Made by a program: the position numbers and the translations under genes. Shown in pieces: positions 18,885 through 26,896 of a stretch of 64,000 nt of DNA; positions within the stretch are counted from its first letter, which is position 1, and the number at the start of each line of letters is the position of its first letter. This stretch comes from Candidatus Heimdallarchaeum endolithica (GTDB lineage Archaea; Asgardarchaeota; Heimdallarchaeia; Heimdallarchaeales; Heimdallarchaeaceae). The stretch spans positions 3,083,060-3,147,059 of the forward strand of contig CP084167.1 of the NCBI GenBank assembly GCA_021513715.1, in the 5' to 3' direction. The notes beneath the pieces were generated by a model. That model was not told the origin of the DNA and did no database searches. It saw nothing but the letters and a program-made list of their open reading frames with translations.

Positions 18885-19529
18885 ATGACATTAACAGATT
18901 TTCCTTATATTCAAGTTGCTTTGGATATTATTGATTTAAAATTTCTTGAAAAGGTTTTATCTTTTCTTCCTAATAGTAATAAATTGCTTATCGAAGCAGG
19001 CACTCCTTTGATTAAAAAATTTGGTTCCGGAGTGATTAATACCATTAGACAATATTTTCCTGATTCTTATGTTATTGCAGATATGAAAACTTTGGATGTA
19101 GGAAAAATTGAAGTAAAGATCTGTGCAGATGATGGAGCAAATGCTATGGCTGTAAGTGGATTAGCTCCTTTAGAGACAATAGTTTCTTCTATTAAAGCTG
19201 GAAAAGAGAGGAATATCGATATCATTTTGGATTTAATGAATGTAGCTGAACCGTTAAAATTACTTTCTGAGCTTCCTGAGCTTCCTAAGATAGTACTATT
19301 TCATAGAGGGATAGATCAAGAAGGGAATATGGAACATCCTTGGAATTTAATCCAACAAATAAGAAAAGATTTTCCGCACGTTTTAGTCGCAGTAGCTGGA
19401 GGATTAAACCTTGAATCAAGTGTAAAAGCTCTTTCTAAAGGTGTTCAAATTATTGTTATTGGAAGAGCAATAACTGCTTCTGAGGACATAACTAGAAGTT
19501 GTAATGATTTCTTGAAACTTCTTAAATAA
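18885..19529 (+). CDS. hps: 3-hexulose-6-phosphate synthase (OMPDC-fold)
   Basis: A TIM-barrel enzyme of the orotidine-phosphate-decarboxylase superfamily that interconverts ribulose-5-phosphate plus formaldehyde and hexulose-6-phosphate. In archaea lacking the oxidative pentose pathway it works in reverse to supply pentoses. Visible: VALDIIDLKFLEKV, the glutamate in IEAGTPLIKKFG, the catalytic DxKxxD in VIADMKTLDVGK, LFHRGIDQEG, and the phosphate-binding VAGGLN plus IVIGRAIT. The IEAGTPLIK and FHRGID segments favour hexulose-phosphate synthase over pyrimidine-pathway OMP decarboxylase. No 6-phospho-3-hexuloisomerase gene is adjacent. The 214-residue length is normal for the single-domain form. 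Confidence 0.8.
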   Translation: MTLTDFPYIQVALDIIDLKFLEKVLSFLPNSNKLLIEAGTPLIKKFGSGVINTIRQYFPDSYVIADMKTLDVGKIEVKICADDGANAMAVSGLAPLETIVSSIKAGKERNIDIILDLMNVAEPLKLLSELPELPKIVLFHRGIDQEGNMEHPWNLIQQIRKDFPHVLVAVAGGLNLESSVKALSKGVQIIVIGRAITASEDITRSCNDFLKLLK

Positions 19530-19553
19530 AATAAGCAAATAGAAAAAGAAGTT

Positions 19554-20840
19554 TCATTGTAATTTTTCTCCTTTTTTTGAATTGTAGATTGTTGCTACGA
19601 TTATTGATAAAATAAGTAGTATACCCACAATGGAAGCATAAAGCCAAGGTAAGTTATAGTTTATGTTGAAGAGTACTCCTGAAACATAAGAGGTGGCAGC
19701 ATAACCCAAAAAGAAAAGAGTAGTTGAAATAGAGTAAAGCAATGAGAAATGTTCTTTTGGTAATTTAAAGGTGTAAATGGTGAAAATTACTGGAAAGAAT
19801 AGTGCTTGGGCAATATTTTTAACAAATAGAAATGTAGCATAAAGAGCTACTGATTCGTAGTAGAAGTAAAATAAGAGCAAATTAAAGGTAGTTAGTATGG
19901 AAGCAATCAAAAGAAGGTAGTAAGTTAAATTTTGTCTTTTAGAGACCAATAGTCCTACAAAAGGAGAGATAAGAATAAAGCTCAGTTGTGAAAGGCCTAG
20001 GAGAGTACCAACTAGACTTTCTGATAAGTTTAGGACATTTTTTCCATAAATAGAGAAAAGAGGGTTAGTTAAACCTGCAATTACTCCATATAAAGCGAAA
20101 CTAAAGGAGAAAAAGAGGAAAATTTGAGAAGTAAGTAATTTAAACTTGAATTTGGCTTTTTTCTTTCCTTGTTTTAAATCAATTCTTCTCGTAAAGTGTC
20201 GTAGTTCTGCTTTTCCTTCTATAAAAAGCAATTTAAACACAATCATTCCCACAATTGCAACAACAACAATGACTATTAAAAGAACAATTGGAGGAAGATA
20301 ATTTAATACAAAACCCAAACCCACTGTACCAATAAGATTTCCCAACCTTCCAAAACTGGAAATTAGAGAATTATATAGCCCTTTGTATTTAGATCTCAGG
20401 TCAGAAACTATTAATCTGCTACTAAGACTATACATGTTGTTACTTATACGAAGAACAACAAAAAGAAGAGAAACTATAACGATGTTAGTAGTAAAAATTA
20501 ACCCACCAACACCTATAATCATAAGAACAAATGAAGTCATAATAGTTAGTTTCCTTCCATATTTTTCTAACAACCAAGCAGTAGGAATACGAGCAAAAAT
20601 ACCAGCAAAAGTATAAATTGTAACAATTAATCCCCATTCTAAAGCTATTTGCTCTGCAGATTTAGTAGTAACTTTTTGTAAATAAAGAGGGTAAAGCTGT
20701 TGAAGAGCCATTAGGACAAAAAAACCAATGAATTGTGAAACTAAAAAAGGAATAATTTCTCGTGTTTCCTCTGTTTTCATAATTTTAAATAAAGTTAAAT
20801 CTATCTCTTCTTCATCTGTAGGAATAATGGGTTCAGTCAT
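19554..20840 (-). CDS. Major facilitator superfamily transporter
   Basis: A 428-residue protein with about twelve hydrophobic segments and a charged central loop (near residues 205-235) splitting two six-helix halves. The loop after helix 2 contains RIPTAWLLEKYGRKL, the classic MFS signature between helices 2 and 3. This type moves small solutes or drugs by proton coupling; the substrate is not predictable. It converges on hps with 24 bases between the stops. The N-terminus is acidic and probably cytosolic. Confidence 0.88.
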   Translation of the reverse strand: MTEPIIPTDEEEIDLTLFKIMKTEETREIIPFLVSQFIGFFVLMALQQLYPLYLQKVTTKSAEQIALEWGLIVTIYTFAGIFARIPTAWLLEKYGRKLTIMTSFVLMIIGVGGLIFTTNIVIVSLLFVVLRISNNMYSLSSRLIVSDLRSKYKGLYNSLISSFGRLGNLIGTVGLGFVLNYLPPIVLLIVIVVVAIVGMIVFKLLFIEGKAELRHFTRRIDLKQGKKKAKFKFKLLTSQIFLFFSFSFALYGVIAGLTNPLFSIYGKNVLNLSESLVGTLLGLSQLSFILISPFVGLLVSKRQNLTYYLLLIASILTTFNLLLFYFYYESVALYATFLFVKNIAQALFFPVIFTIYTFKLPKEHFSLLYSISTTLFFLGYAATSYVSGVLFNINYNLPWLYASIVGILLILSIIVATIYNSKKGEKLQ

Positions 20841-20964
20841 TAATATAAAAAAAATTATTCATTTAAAAAATGTTTTTAACTAGCAAAAAATAGAAAATAA
20901 AGATGGTTTTGAAAAGCTAAGCTATTGAAATGTCGTTTTATATAGAACTTTAGAGAAATAAGTA

Positions 20965-21858
20965 TTAAGTAAGAAGTTCATTAAGAATTCTTGTAGATAA
21001 TTCATCTGCTTCTTGAGAATCTGTCAGAAAATCTATTTCTGAGGGGTCGTTAATACCTAAATTAAGTTCAACTGCTCTCTTTATTTGTTCTTGTTCAAAG
21101 ATTCTACCTTGAGAAACTTCAGGTGTTGTACCTTGAATTCTTAAAATCGCTACTCCTACTGCATCAATAGCAATTCTATCTGTTCCAGCTATTACTACTT
21201 TTGCATGTTTAACAGTTCCTTTATCTGGTCCTCCATCGACAAAAATATCTACTCCGTCCATTACTATGAGATCTGGAGAAAATTGGGTGTTTATCTCTGC
21301 AATCAGTTTTCGTTGATGTGGGGAAGAATGGAGTTCTCTCATGTAAGAATTTCCATCTAAATTTCTGCGAGGAACTAGTCCTGTGGCAAGTTTTAGTGAA
21401 AGAGTAAAATGTCCTCCATATTGATGAGTTTTAATGCATCCAAATTCGACTATACATTCAGCTTCATAATATAATTTTGAGAAAAGAAAACCATTTTTCC
21501 AGTGGCTATCTTTTGGTGTCACATGAACATATTCTTCTATTGGGACTTCAGCAAGATTAACCAGTTTTACTCCTAGTTCTTCTGCTATTGGCTGCACTCT
21601 TTTAATAAAAGCTTCATTAGTGTCTACTGGGCCGCTTCTCTCTGCTACAGTAATAGATTTTGCTCCCATTTCTTGAAGTTTTTTAAGAAAAACTTTGAGT
21701 GCACCTAAATCAGTTGAAGCAGGGGGAGGATCTGCAGTATTAAAATTAGGCTTGAAAATAACATCCTTTCCCTTTACTGGATTAATGTCAAGTAATTCTA
21801 TTGCTTTTAATACTCCTTCTTCTCGATTCTCGGTTACAACAATTGCGACTTTTGTCAT
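20965..21858 (-). CDS. DUF362 protein
   Basis: About 297 residues of the DUF362 family, recognised from KGKDVIFKPNFN, SITVAERSGPV, IKTHQYGGHFTLSLKLATGLVPR, LIVMDGVDIFVDGGP and RIAIDAVGVAILR. Some family members are fused to ferredoxin domains; this one lacks the Cys motifs and is the stand-alone form. The reaction is not established. ATG at 21858 was chosen over the in-frame GTG at 21867, which forms part of a GTGAT ribosome-binding-type sequence. It is divergent from the amidohydrolase gene, with about 70 bases between the starts. Confidence 0.85.
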   Translation of the reverse strand: MTKVAIVVTENREEGVLKAIELLDINPVKGKDVIFKPNFNTADPPPASTDLGALKVFLKKLQEMGAKSITVAERSGPVDTNEAFIKRVQPIAEELGVKLVNLAEVPIEEYVHVTPKDSHWKNGFLFSKLYYEAECIVEFGCIKTHQYGGHFTLSLKLATGLVPRRNLDGNSYMRELHSSPHQRKLIAEINTQFSPDLIVMDGVDIFVDGGPDKGTVKHAKVVIAGTDRIAIDAVGVAILRIQGTTPEVSQGRIFEQEQIKRAVELNLGINDPSEIDFLTDSQEADELSTRILNELLT

Positions 21859-21929
21859 TATAATCACTTTTTCTAGTAAACTAAATTATTAAGAAAACTT
21901 CTTTAATCTTGCTGTTTTACAAAATGCAT

Positions 21930-23498
21930 ATGAGTAATAAATTATACTCTGATTTGGTAATAAAGAACGCTAATATATGGACAATGGACGATAATAGCCC
22001 ACGAGCTAAACATTTGGCAATTTATAGCAACACGATTTGTAAAATCACCAATGATCTGAATGAAGTTGAACAATTAATTGGGCCTGAAACAAAAATAATA
22101 GACGCAGAAAACAAAACAGTTATTCCAGGATTTATCGATTCCCACACCCACATCGCATGGACTGGATTAAACAAAATCTATCTCGATTTAGGAAATACTA
22201 AAAGCTTAGAAGAAGCTTTATCTTTAATTAAAGAACAAATACAGATGAAAGAAGAAGGAGAATGGATCATAGGTAGAAACTGGGACCAAAGTAATTGGGT
22301 TGAACAAAGATATATTACTGCTGCAGATTTAGACCCAATAAGTCCAAAAAATCCTGTTCTACTGAGACATGTTTCTGGCCATTTAGCAACAGTTAACTCT
22401 TTAGGTTTTGAGAGGTTGGGGTTAAGTAAGGATTTACAAGGGGTAGACCTTGATAAAAAAGGAAATGTTATTGGTACTTTAAGAGATATTGAGCTTTCAG
22501 ATTTCAAAGAAATAAGACCAAAATTTGAAGATTTTGTTAAAGGGTTAGAATTTGGAATGGAAGAATGTATAAGATTAGGAATAACCTCTGTCCATGATAA
22601 CATCACTTTTGAGCTTTTACCTGCTTATCACTATTTATTTCTAAATAATGAGATGAAAATAAGGGTTTATGGAATAATCTATGAAGATATGATCGAAGAA
22701 GCTATAAAACTTAATCTAAACAAAATAGTTGGTTCACAGTGGTTTAAAATAGGAGCTGTAAAACTAATGACTGATGGAGCAATATCCTCAAGAACAGCTT
22801 ACCTTTTCGATGAATATGCTGATAAAGAAGGAGAATATGGTTTTGCTCTCTACGATGAAGAGAAATTAGATTACATGATTAAAAAAGTACATGAATCAGG
22901 TTACCAAGTAGCAGCACACGCTATAGGAGATAAAGCAGTAGCACAATTAATTGAAGCTTTTGCAAGAAATATAAACCCAGAAGAATGTAAAAGAAGATTA
23001 CATAGGATAGAGCATGCTGAAATAGTTAGATATCAAGATTTAGAAAAAGCAAAAGAATTAAACATTGTTTTCTCAATGCAACCTAATTTTGTCTATAGAT
23101 GGGGAAAAGTAGGTATAAATGGGATGTATGAAAAGAGACTAGGCAAAGAAAGAACGATGTTGAATAATCCTTTTGGTTGGGTGAAAGAAAATAATCTCAT
23201 TCTTACCTTTGGAAGTGATGGAATGCCTTTAGGACCTTTATACGGGATTTTAGGCGCACTATATCATCCAAATGAAAAACAACAATTAACTTTAGAAGAA
23301 GCAATAAAGAGTTATACCTTGATCCCTGCATTAGTTTCTAAAGACGAGGATGTAAAAGGGTCTGTTGCAGAGGGAAAATTGGCTGATATTGTAATTTTGA
23401 GTCATAATCTAGACGAAATTAGTAAAGAAGAATTTGAAAAAGTAAAGGTGATAAAAACAATAATTGATGGAAAGATTGTTTTTGAACTTGAGGACTAA
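21930..23498 (+). CDS. Amidohydrolase family 3 protein (YtcJ-like)
   Basis: A metal-dependent hydrolase of the urease/dihydroorotase superfamily, about 522 residues. Metal-site motifs in order: PGFIDSHTHIAWTG (HxH near residue 70), AHAIGDKAV and RIEHAEIV (later histidines), and LTFGSDGMPLGP with the final aspartate. The C-terminal LADIVILSHNL and IIDGKIVFE are the usual return strands of the small beta-sandwich. Substrates of YtcJ-like enzymes vary (N-acyl or amide compounds), so the substrate is left open. ATG at 21924 and ATG at 21930 are close alternatives; upstream TTG is also in frame. Confidence 0.88.
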   Translation: MSNKLYSDLVIKNANIWTMDDNSPRAKHLAIYSNTICKITNDLNEVEQLIGPETKIIDAENKTVIPGFIDSHTHIAWTGLNKIYLDLGNTKSLEEALSLIKEQIQMKEEGEWIIGRNWDQSNWVEQRYITAADLDPISPKNPVLLRHVSGHLATVNSLGFERLGLSKDLQGVDLDKKGNVIGTLRDIELSDFKEIRPKFEDFVKGLEFGMEECIRLGITSVHDNITFELLPAYHYLFLNNEMKIRVYGIIYEDMIEEAIKLNLNKIVGSQWFKIGAVKLMTDGAISSRTAYLFDEYADKEGEYGFALYDEEKLDYMIKKVHESGYQVAAHAIGDKAVAQLIEAFARNINPEECKRRLHRIEHAEIVRYQDLEKAKELNIVFSMQPNFVYRWGKVGINGMYEKRLGKERTMLNNPFGWVKENNLILTFGSDGMPLGPLYGILGALYHPNEKQQLTLEEAIKSYTLIPALVSKDEDVKGSVAEGKLADIVILSHNLDEISKEEFEKVKVIKTIIDGKIVFELED

Positions 23499-23562
23499 AA
23501 TTCCACTTTTCTCTTCTTTTTATAATATTGTTTAAGTTTAACACTGATTTAAGAAAAAAAAT

Positions 23563-23617
23563 TTTGTCGATATTTTTATCGACAGTTTACTTTTTTGTCT
23601 ATACTTTTTATCGACAA
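23563..23617. promoter_or_regulatory. Tandem palindromic operator upstream of drg
   Basis: Two copies of a site about 23 bases long lie 31 bases apart. Each is an inverted repeat: TGTCGATA (23565-23572) with TATCGACA (23577-23584), and TTGTCTATA (23595-23603) with TATCGACAA (23609-23617). The copies differ by one substitution and one inserted base. Three-helical-turn spacing and location just before the drg start suggest cooperative binding by a dimeric regulator. Hairpin formation in RNA is an alternative. Confidence 0.6.
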
Positions 23618-23691
23618 AGGAAGATAATTGCAAATCTTTATCTTTCTCAATGAAAAAAAAACTAAAAAACAATAGAATAAGAAACATGGTA

Positions 23692-24801
23692 ATGAGTACT
23701 ATTGATGAGCAGATACAAGAGCTCGAAGACCAGATAGCAAAAACACAAAAAAACAAAGCTACAGAGCACCATATAGGACAACTCAAAGCTAAGATTGCAA
23801 AGCTACGACGAAAGAAACTTGATATTCAGATGTCTAAATCTGGAAGCGGTTATGGTTTTGATGTGAAAAAATCTGGAGATGCTACTGTTGTTCTTGTAGG
23901 CTTACCATCAGTAGGAAAATCTTCACTTATATCTAAAATAACAAATAAGGAAAGTAAAGTTGCATCATACGCTTTTACAACTTTAGATGCTATTCCTGGT
24001 ATGTTATTCCATGAAGGAACTAAAATACAGATAGTAGATCTTCCTGGTATTATTGAAGGAGCTTCAGAAGGAAAAGGTAGAGGAAAAGAGATTCTTGCTG
24101 TTGCTAGAACCTCTGATATGATAATAATACTTGTAACACCTGAAAATGTTGATAATCAAATTGAGTTAATAATGAATGAATTATATAAAGTAGCTATTCG
24201 TCCAGGACTGAAAAAGCCCTACATCAATATCAAGAAGACAGATAAGGGCGGAATAGCAATATCAACTCTTCATAGATTAACTCATATGTCTGAAAAAACA
24301 TTTGCAGGGATAATGAGAGAGTATAAGATTTCTAATGCTATAGTTACTGTAAGATCAGACCCAACAATGGAAGAGTTAATTGATATTCTTGAAGGAAATA
24401 GAGTTTATCCTAAGAAACTTATAGTTGTCAATAAAATTGACCAATATCCTAAAGAAGTAATTGATGAAATAAAAGAAAAATATCCTGATGCTGTATTTAT
24501 TAGCGCATTAAAAGATATTAATTTAGACATACTTAAAGATGCAATTGTAGATAGACTAGAATTAATTAAGATATGGATGAAAAAACAAGGCGAAAAAACA
24601 GATTTTTCAGAACCAATGATTATAAAAAAAGGTTCAACAGTTAGGGATGTTTGTGCAAAAATACATAGAAAATTTGTGTCAGAATTTAGATATGCTGTAG
24701 TTAGTGGACCAAGCGCTAAGCACCCTAATCAACGAGTAGGTATTGAGCATGTCTTAAAAGATGGTGATATTTTAACAATTGTAATCAACAAATACTGGTG
24801 A
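23692..24801 (+). CDS. drg: Drg-type GTPase (Obg superfamily)
   Basis: The archaeal form of developmentally regulated GTP-binding protein, a ribosome-associated translation GTPase. The N-terminal helical region (STIDEQIQELEDQI, then NKATEHHIGQLKAKIAKLR) is diagnostic of Drg. Nucleotide motifs: GLPSVGKSS (G1), DLPG (G3), NKID (G4) and SALK (G5), with the S5D2L insert between G3 and G4. A TGS domain occupies the last 75 residues. ATG 23692 gives the family-standard start MSTIDEQ; an in-frame ATG at 23650 would add 14 basic residues. The upstream tandem palindrome may control it. Confidence 0.93.
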   Translation: MSTIDEQIQELEDQIAKTQKNKATEHHIGQLKAKIAKLRRKKLDIQMSKSGSGYGFDVKKSGDATVVLVGLPSVGKSSLISKITNKESKVASYAFTTLDAIPGMLFHEGTKIQIVDLPGIIEGASEGKGRGKEILAVARTSDMIIILVTPENVDNQIELIMNELYKVAIRPGLKKPYINIKKTDKGGIAISTLHRLTHMSEKTFAGIMREYKISNAIVTVRSDPTMEELIDILEGNRVYPKKLIVVNKIDQYPKEVIDEIKEKYPDAVFISALKDINLDILKDAIVDRLELIKIWMKKQGEKTDFSEPMIIKKGSTVRDVCAKIHRKFVSEFRYAVVSGPSAKHPNQRVGIEHVLKDGDILTIVINKYW

Positions 24802-24932
24802 TAAATGAATTATTTGTATGGTCACTTGTTTGATTTGATATTAGCAATTATAAAATCCAAACTGTGTATTAATTCCAACATGTAAAAAAGTAATTTATAC
24901 TATTTTTGATAAATGTGATAGAAGTTTCTTTT

Positions 24933-24951
24933 AAATTATAAATTATAATTT
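24933..24951. promoter_or_regulatory. Perfect AT-only palindrome upstream of the ArsR-type gene
   Basis: Nine-base arms AAATTATAA and TTATAATTT around one base. A second perfect 14-base palindrome (ATTATTTAAATAAT) lies at 25001-25014, where the core promoter is expected. ArsR-type regulators often bind palindromes in their own promoter. AT-only palindromes are common by chance in DNA of this composition, so confidence is low. Confidence 0.3.
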
Positions 24952-25031
24952 TATAACCTTGTTGTTATTTTTTATGTTTCATTCATCAATAAACTTAAAT
25001 ATTATTTAAATAATTTTTTTATGGGTATACA

Positions 25032-25313
25032 ATGAGCGACGGAACATTGGAAGTATCCAAATCAGATGAAATTGTGGCTTTGGCTAAAGCTTTGTCTTCT
25101 CCTACAAGGTATCAAATTGTAAAATTGTTAATCGATAAGGAGATGGACATATCAAACATTGCTAAAGCTATGAAACAAACTGAAGCTAACACTTCAGCCC
25201 AGATTAAATTCCTTGAGAAAGCAAAAATCTTGGAATCAAGGTATGAACCTGGTGCACATGGTGTTAGAAAGGTTTGTAAAACAAATGTAAAAAAAGTAAT
25301 AATCAATCTATAA
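25032..25313 (+). CDS. ArsR-type winged-helix regulator
   Basis: A 93-residue DNA-binding protein with a single winged helix: ALAKALSSPTRYQIVKLLI (helices 1-2), MDISNIAKAMKQTEANTSAQIKFLEKAKILESR (helix-turn-helix and start of the wing). No metal-binding ELCVCDL-type motif is visible; it may sense something other than metals. ArsR-type proteins bind as dimers to palindromes, and AT palindromes lie upstream. It converges on the methyltransferase with 11 bases between stops. Confidence 0.85.
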   Translation: MSDGTLEVSKSDEIVALAKALSSPTRYQIVKLLIDKEMDISNIAKAMKQTEANTSAQIKFLEKAKILESRYEPGAHGVRKVCKTNVKKVIINL

Positions 25314-25324
25314 TAGCGTTATCG

Positions 25325-25873
25325 CTATTTTTCTCTTTTTTTTGGTTTCTGGAAGATGAGCGCATTATCCTCAATTGGAAGTTTCCAACAATCAATTATC
25401 TCATAATTATTATCTATTAATTGGTATAGTTCTTCAAGAGAAAAAAGTTTAGTTAGAGCAGTAAGAATGACCAATCCTCCCTTTTTTAGAATTATATTAA
25501 ACTGATTGATTGTGTACAAAGGTTCAGGCACGTTTTGGATGACAGAAAAACAAGTGATGATCTCAACACTATTTCTGCGAATAGGTAAAGAGTCACTGTC
25601 ACAAACAACAGTGAAAATTAAATCATTGTTTTTGATTCCTTCCTTTAACATATTAAAACTTATATCACATGAGATAATTTGATTTTGCTTTTTTAGAAAT
25701 TTAGAAAATAATCCTGTGCCTGCTCCAACATCTAGAATTAGTTTGTTATTGAAATTTTGAAAATGATTGATAATATCAAAATATTTTTTCTCTTGTATTG
25801 AAAGGTAACGACGATCATATATTTTTGCAGTTTCATCATAACTTCTTCTTACTTTAAACTTCTTTTTGCTCAT
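25325..25873 (-). CDS. Class I SAM-dependent methyltransferase
   Basis: 182 residues. The S-adenosylmethionine-binding motif I is LILDVGAGTGLFSKFLKK, followed by the acidic strand IISCDISFNMLKEG and the later VEIITCFSVIQNVPEP and LKKGGLVILTALT. This is the Methyltransf_11 type; the acceptor (small molecule, lipid or RNA) cannot be told. It is divergent from rio2, with the two starts very close, so the pair may share a promoter region. Confidence 0.85.
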   Translation of the reverse strand: MSKKKFKVRRSYDETAKIYDRRYLSIQEKKYFDIINHFQNFNNKLILDVGAGTGLFSKFLKKQNQIISCDISFNMLKEGIKNNDLIFTVVCDSDSLPIRRNSVEIITCFSVIQNVPEPLYTINQFNIILKKGGLVILTALTKLFSLEELYQLIDNNYEIIDCWKLPIEDNALIFQKPKKREK

Positions 25874-25925
25874 TGATATAACAATTGTAGAAAAGAATTT
25901 TAACTATATGGGAGAGTACCTCTTA

Positions 25926-26813
25926 ATGCCTATAAGCTTGAATGCTGTTAAAGTGTTAAAAGAATTGGACAAAGAAGATATTAGAATACTTCAAATGATA
26001 GAAGTATTGTTGAAAGAAGGAGAATATGCTCCTCTAGAAAAAATAGCTAAATATGCTGGTTTTACAGTAAAAGAGACTAATTATAGGTTATCAAAAATAC
26101 ATAAGCTAAAATTGATTGAGAGATGGAAAGGTCACTATATAGGTTATACTCTTAAGTTTGCAGGATTTGATGCTTTAGCTTTAAATGCCTTATATGAAGG
26201 AGGAATAATTTCAAGTGTGGGTTCAGCAAGAGGAGTAGGGAAAGAGAGTGACATATATTATGCTTTAGATTTTGAAGAAAATGAGGTAATAATTAAAATA
26301 AACAGAACAGGTAGAGCAAGTTTTAGAAATGTGAAAAAAAAGAGAGATTTTCTAGAAAATAGAACTCACTATTCAATTTATTTTACAGCTTTCTTGTCAG
26401 CAAAAAGAGAATATGAAATACTATCTAAACTACAAGGAGCAAAATTACCTGTTCCAAAGATCAGAGGATATAATAGGCATATAATAGTGATGGACATAAT
26501 TAAGGGAAAAGAACTGGTTAATATTGATTACATAGAAAAACCTTTGAAAATACTAAAACAGATTATCAAGTTTGAAAGGAAACTTTACAAAAAGTATAAA
26601 ATAATACATGCTGATTTAACAGAATACAACATTATTTATGATGAAGAAAGTGGAAAAATAACTATTATTGATTTTCCCCAAGCTGTTACAGTTGATCATC
26701 CTAATGCTTTAGAGTTGTTAGAGCGTGATGTTAACCATTTGATGGATTTTTTTGGAAAAAAATATGGAGTTCAGCTTGATACTGAATCTGTTGTGAAATT
26801 CATTACTAAATAA
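25926..26813 (+). CDS. rio2: Rio2 atypical protein kinase/ATPase
   Basis: Rio2 acts in the last steps of small ribosomal subunit maturation. The N-terminal winged helix (about residues 1-85) precedes the RIO domain. The diagnostic P-loop GVGKESDIYYAL, the catalytic HADLTEYNI and the metal-binding IIDFPQAV are all intact. ATG 25926 gives a start that matches the family (LNAVKVLKELDKEDIRILQ); ATG 25908 is also in frame. A longer reading from 25866 would overlap the divergent methyltransferase and is unlikely. Confidence 0.95.
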   Translation: MPISLNAVKVLKELDKEDIRILQMIEVLLKEGEYAPLEKIAKYAGFTVKETNYRLSKIHKLKLIERWKGHYIGYTLKFAGFDALALNALYEGGIISSVGSARGVGKESDIYYALDFEENEVIIKINRTGRASFRNVKKKRDFLENRTHYSIYFTAFLSAKREYEILSKLQGAKLPVPKIRGYNRHIIVMDIIKGKELVNIDYIEKPLKILKQIIKFERKLYKKYKIIHADLTEYNIIYDEESGKITIIDFPQAVTVDHPNALELLERDVNHLMDFFGKKYGVQLDTESVVKFITK

Positions 26814-26830
26814 AAGGTAACTAAATAAGA

Positions 26831-26896
26831 GTGAAAAAGAAAACAATAATTAGAATAGGAAAAAGGCTGTTTAGAAAAAGGAGAAGAACAAATTAA
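26831..26896 (+). CDS. Possible 21-residue basic microprotein
   Basis: A GTG-started frame of 21 codons fills the gap between rio2 and the DUF460 gene, and its stop abuts the TTG start of the latter. More than half of the residues are Lys or Arg (ends RLFRKRRRTN). It could be a tiny ribosomal-type or nucleic-acid-binding protein, or a chance frame in purine-rich leader sequence. No strong ribosome binding site precedes it. Confidence 0.2.
   Translation: MKKKTIIRIGKRLFRKRRRTN

Noticed and set aside
18781-18888. 35-codon ATG frame ending on the hps start
   Set aside because: Hydrophobic, no ribosome binding site and no recognisable pattern; the overlap with the hps ATG is probably chance.
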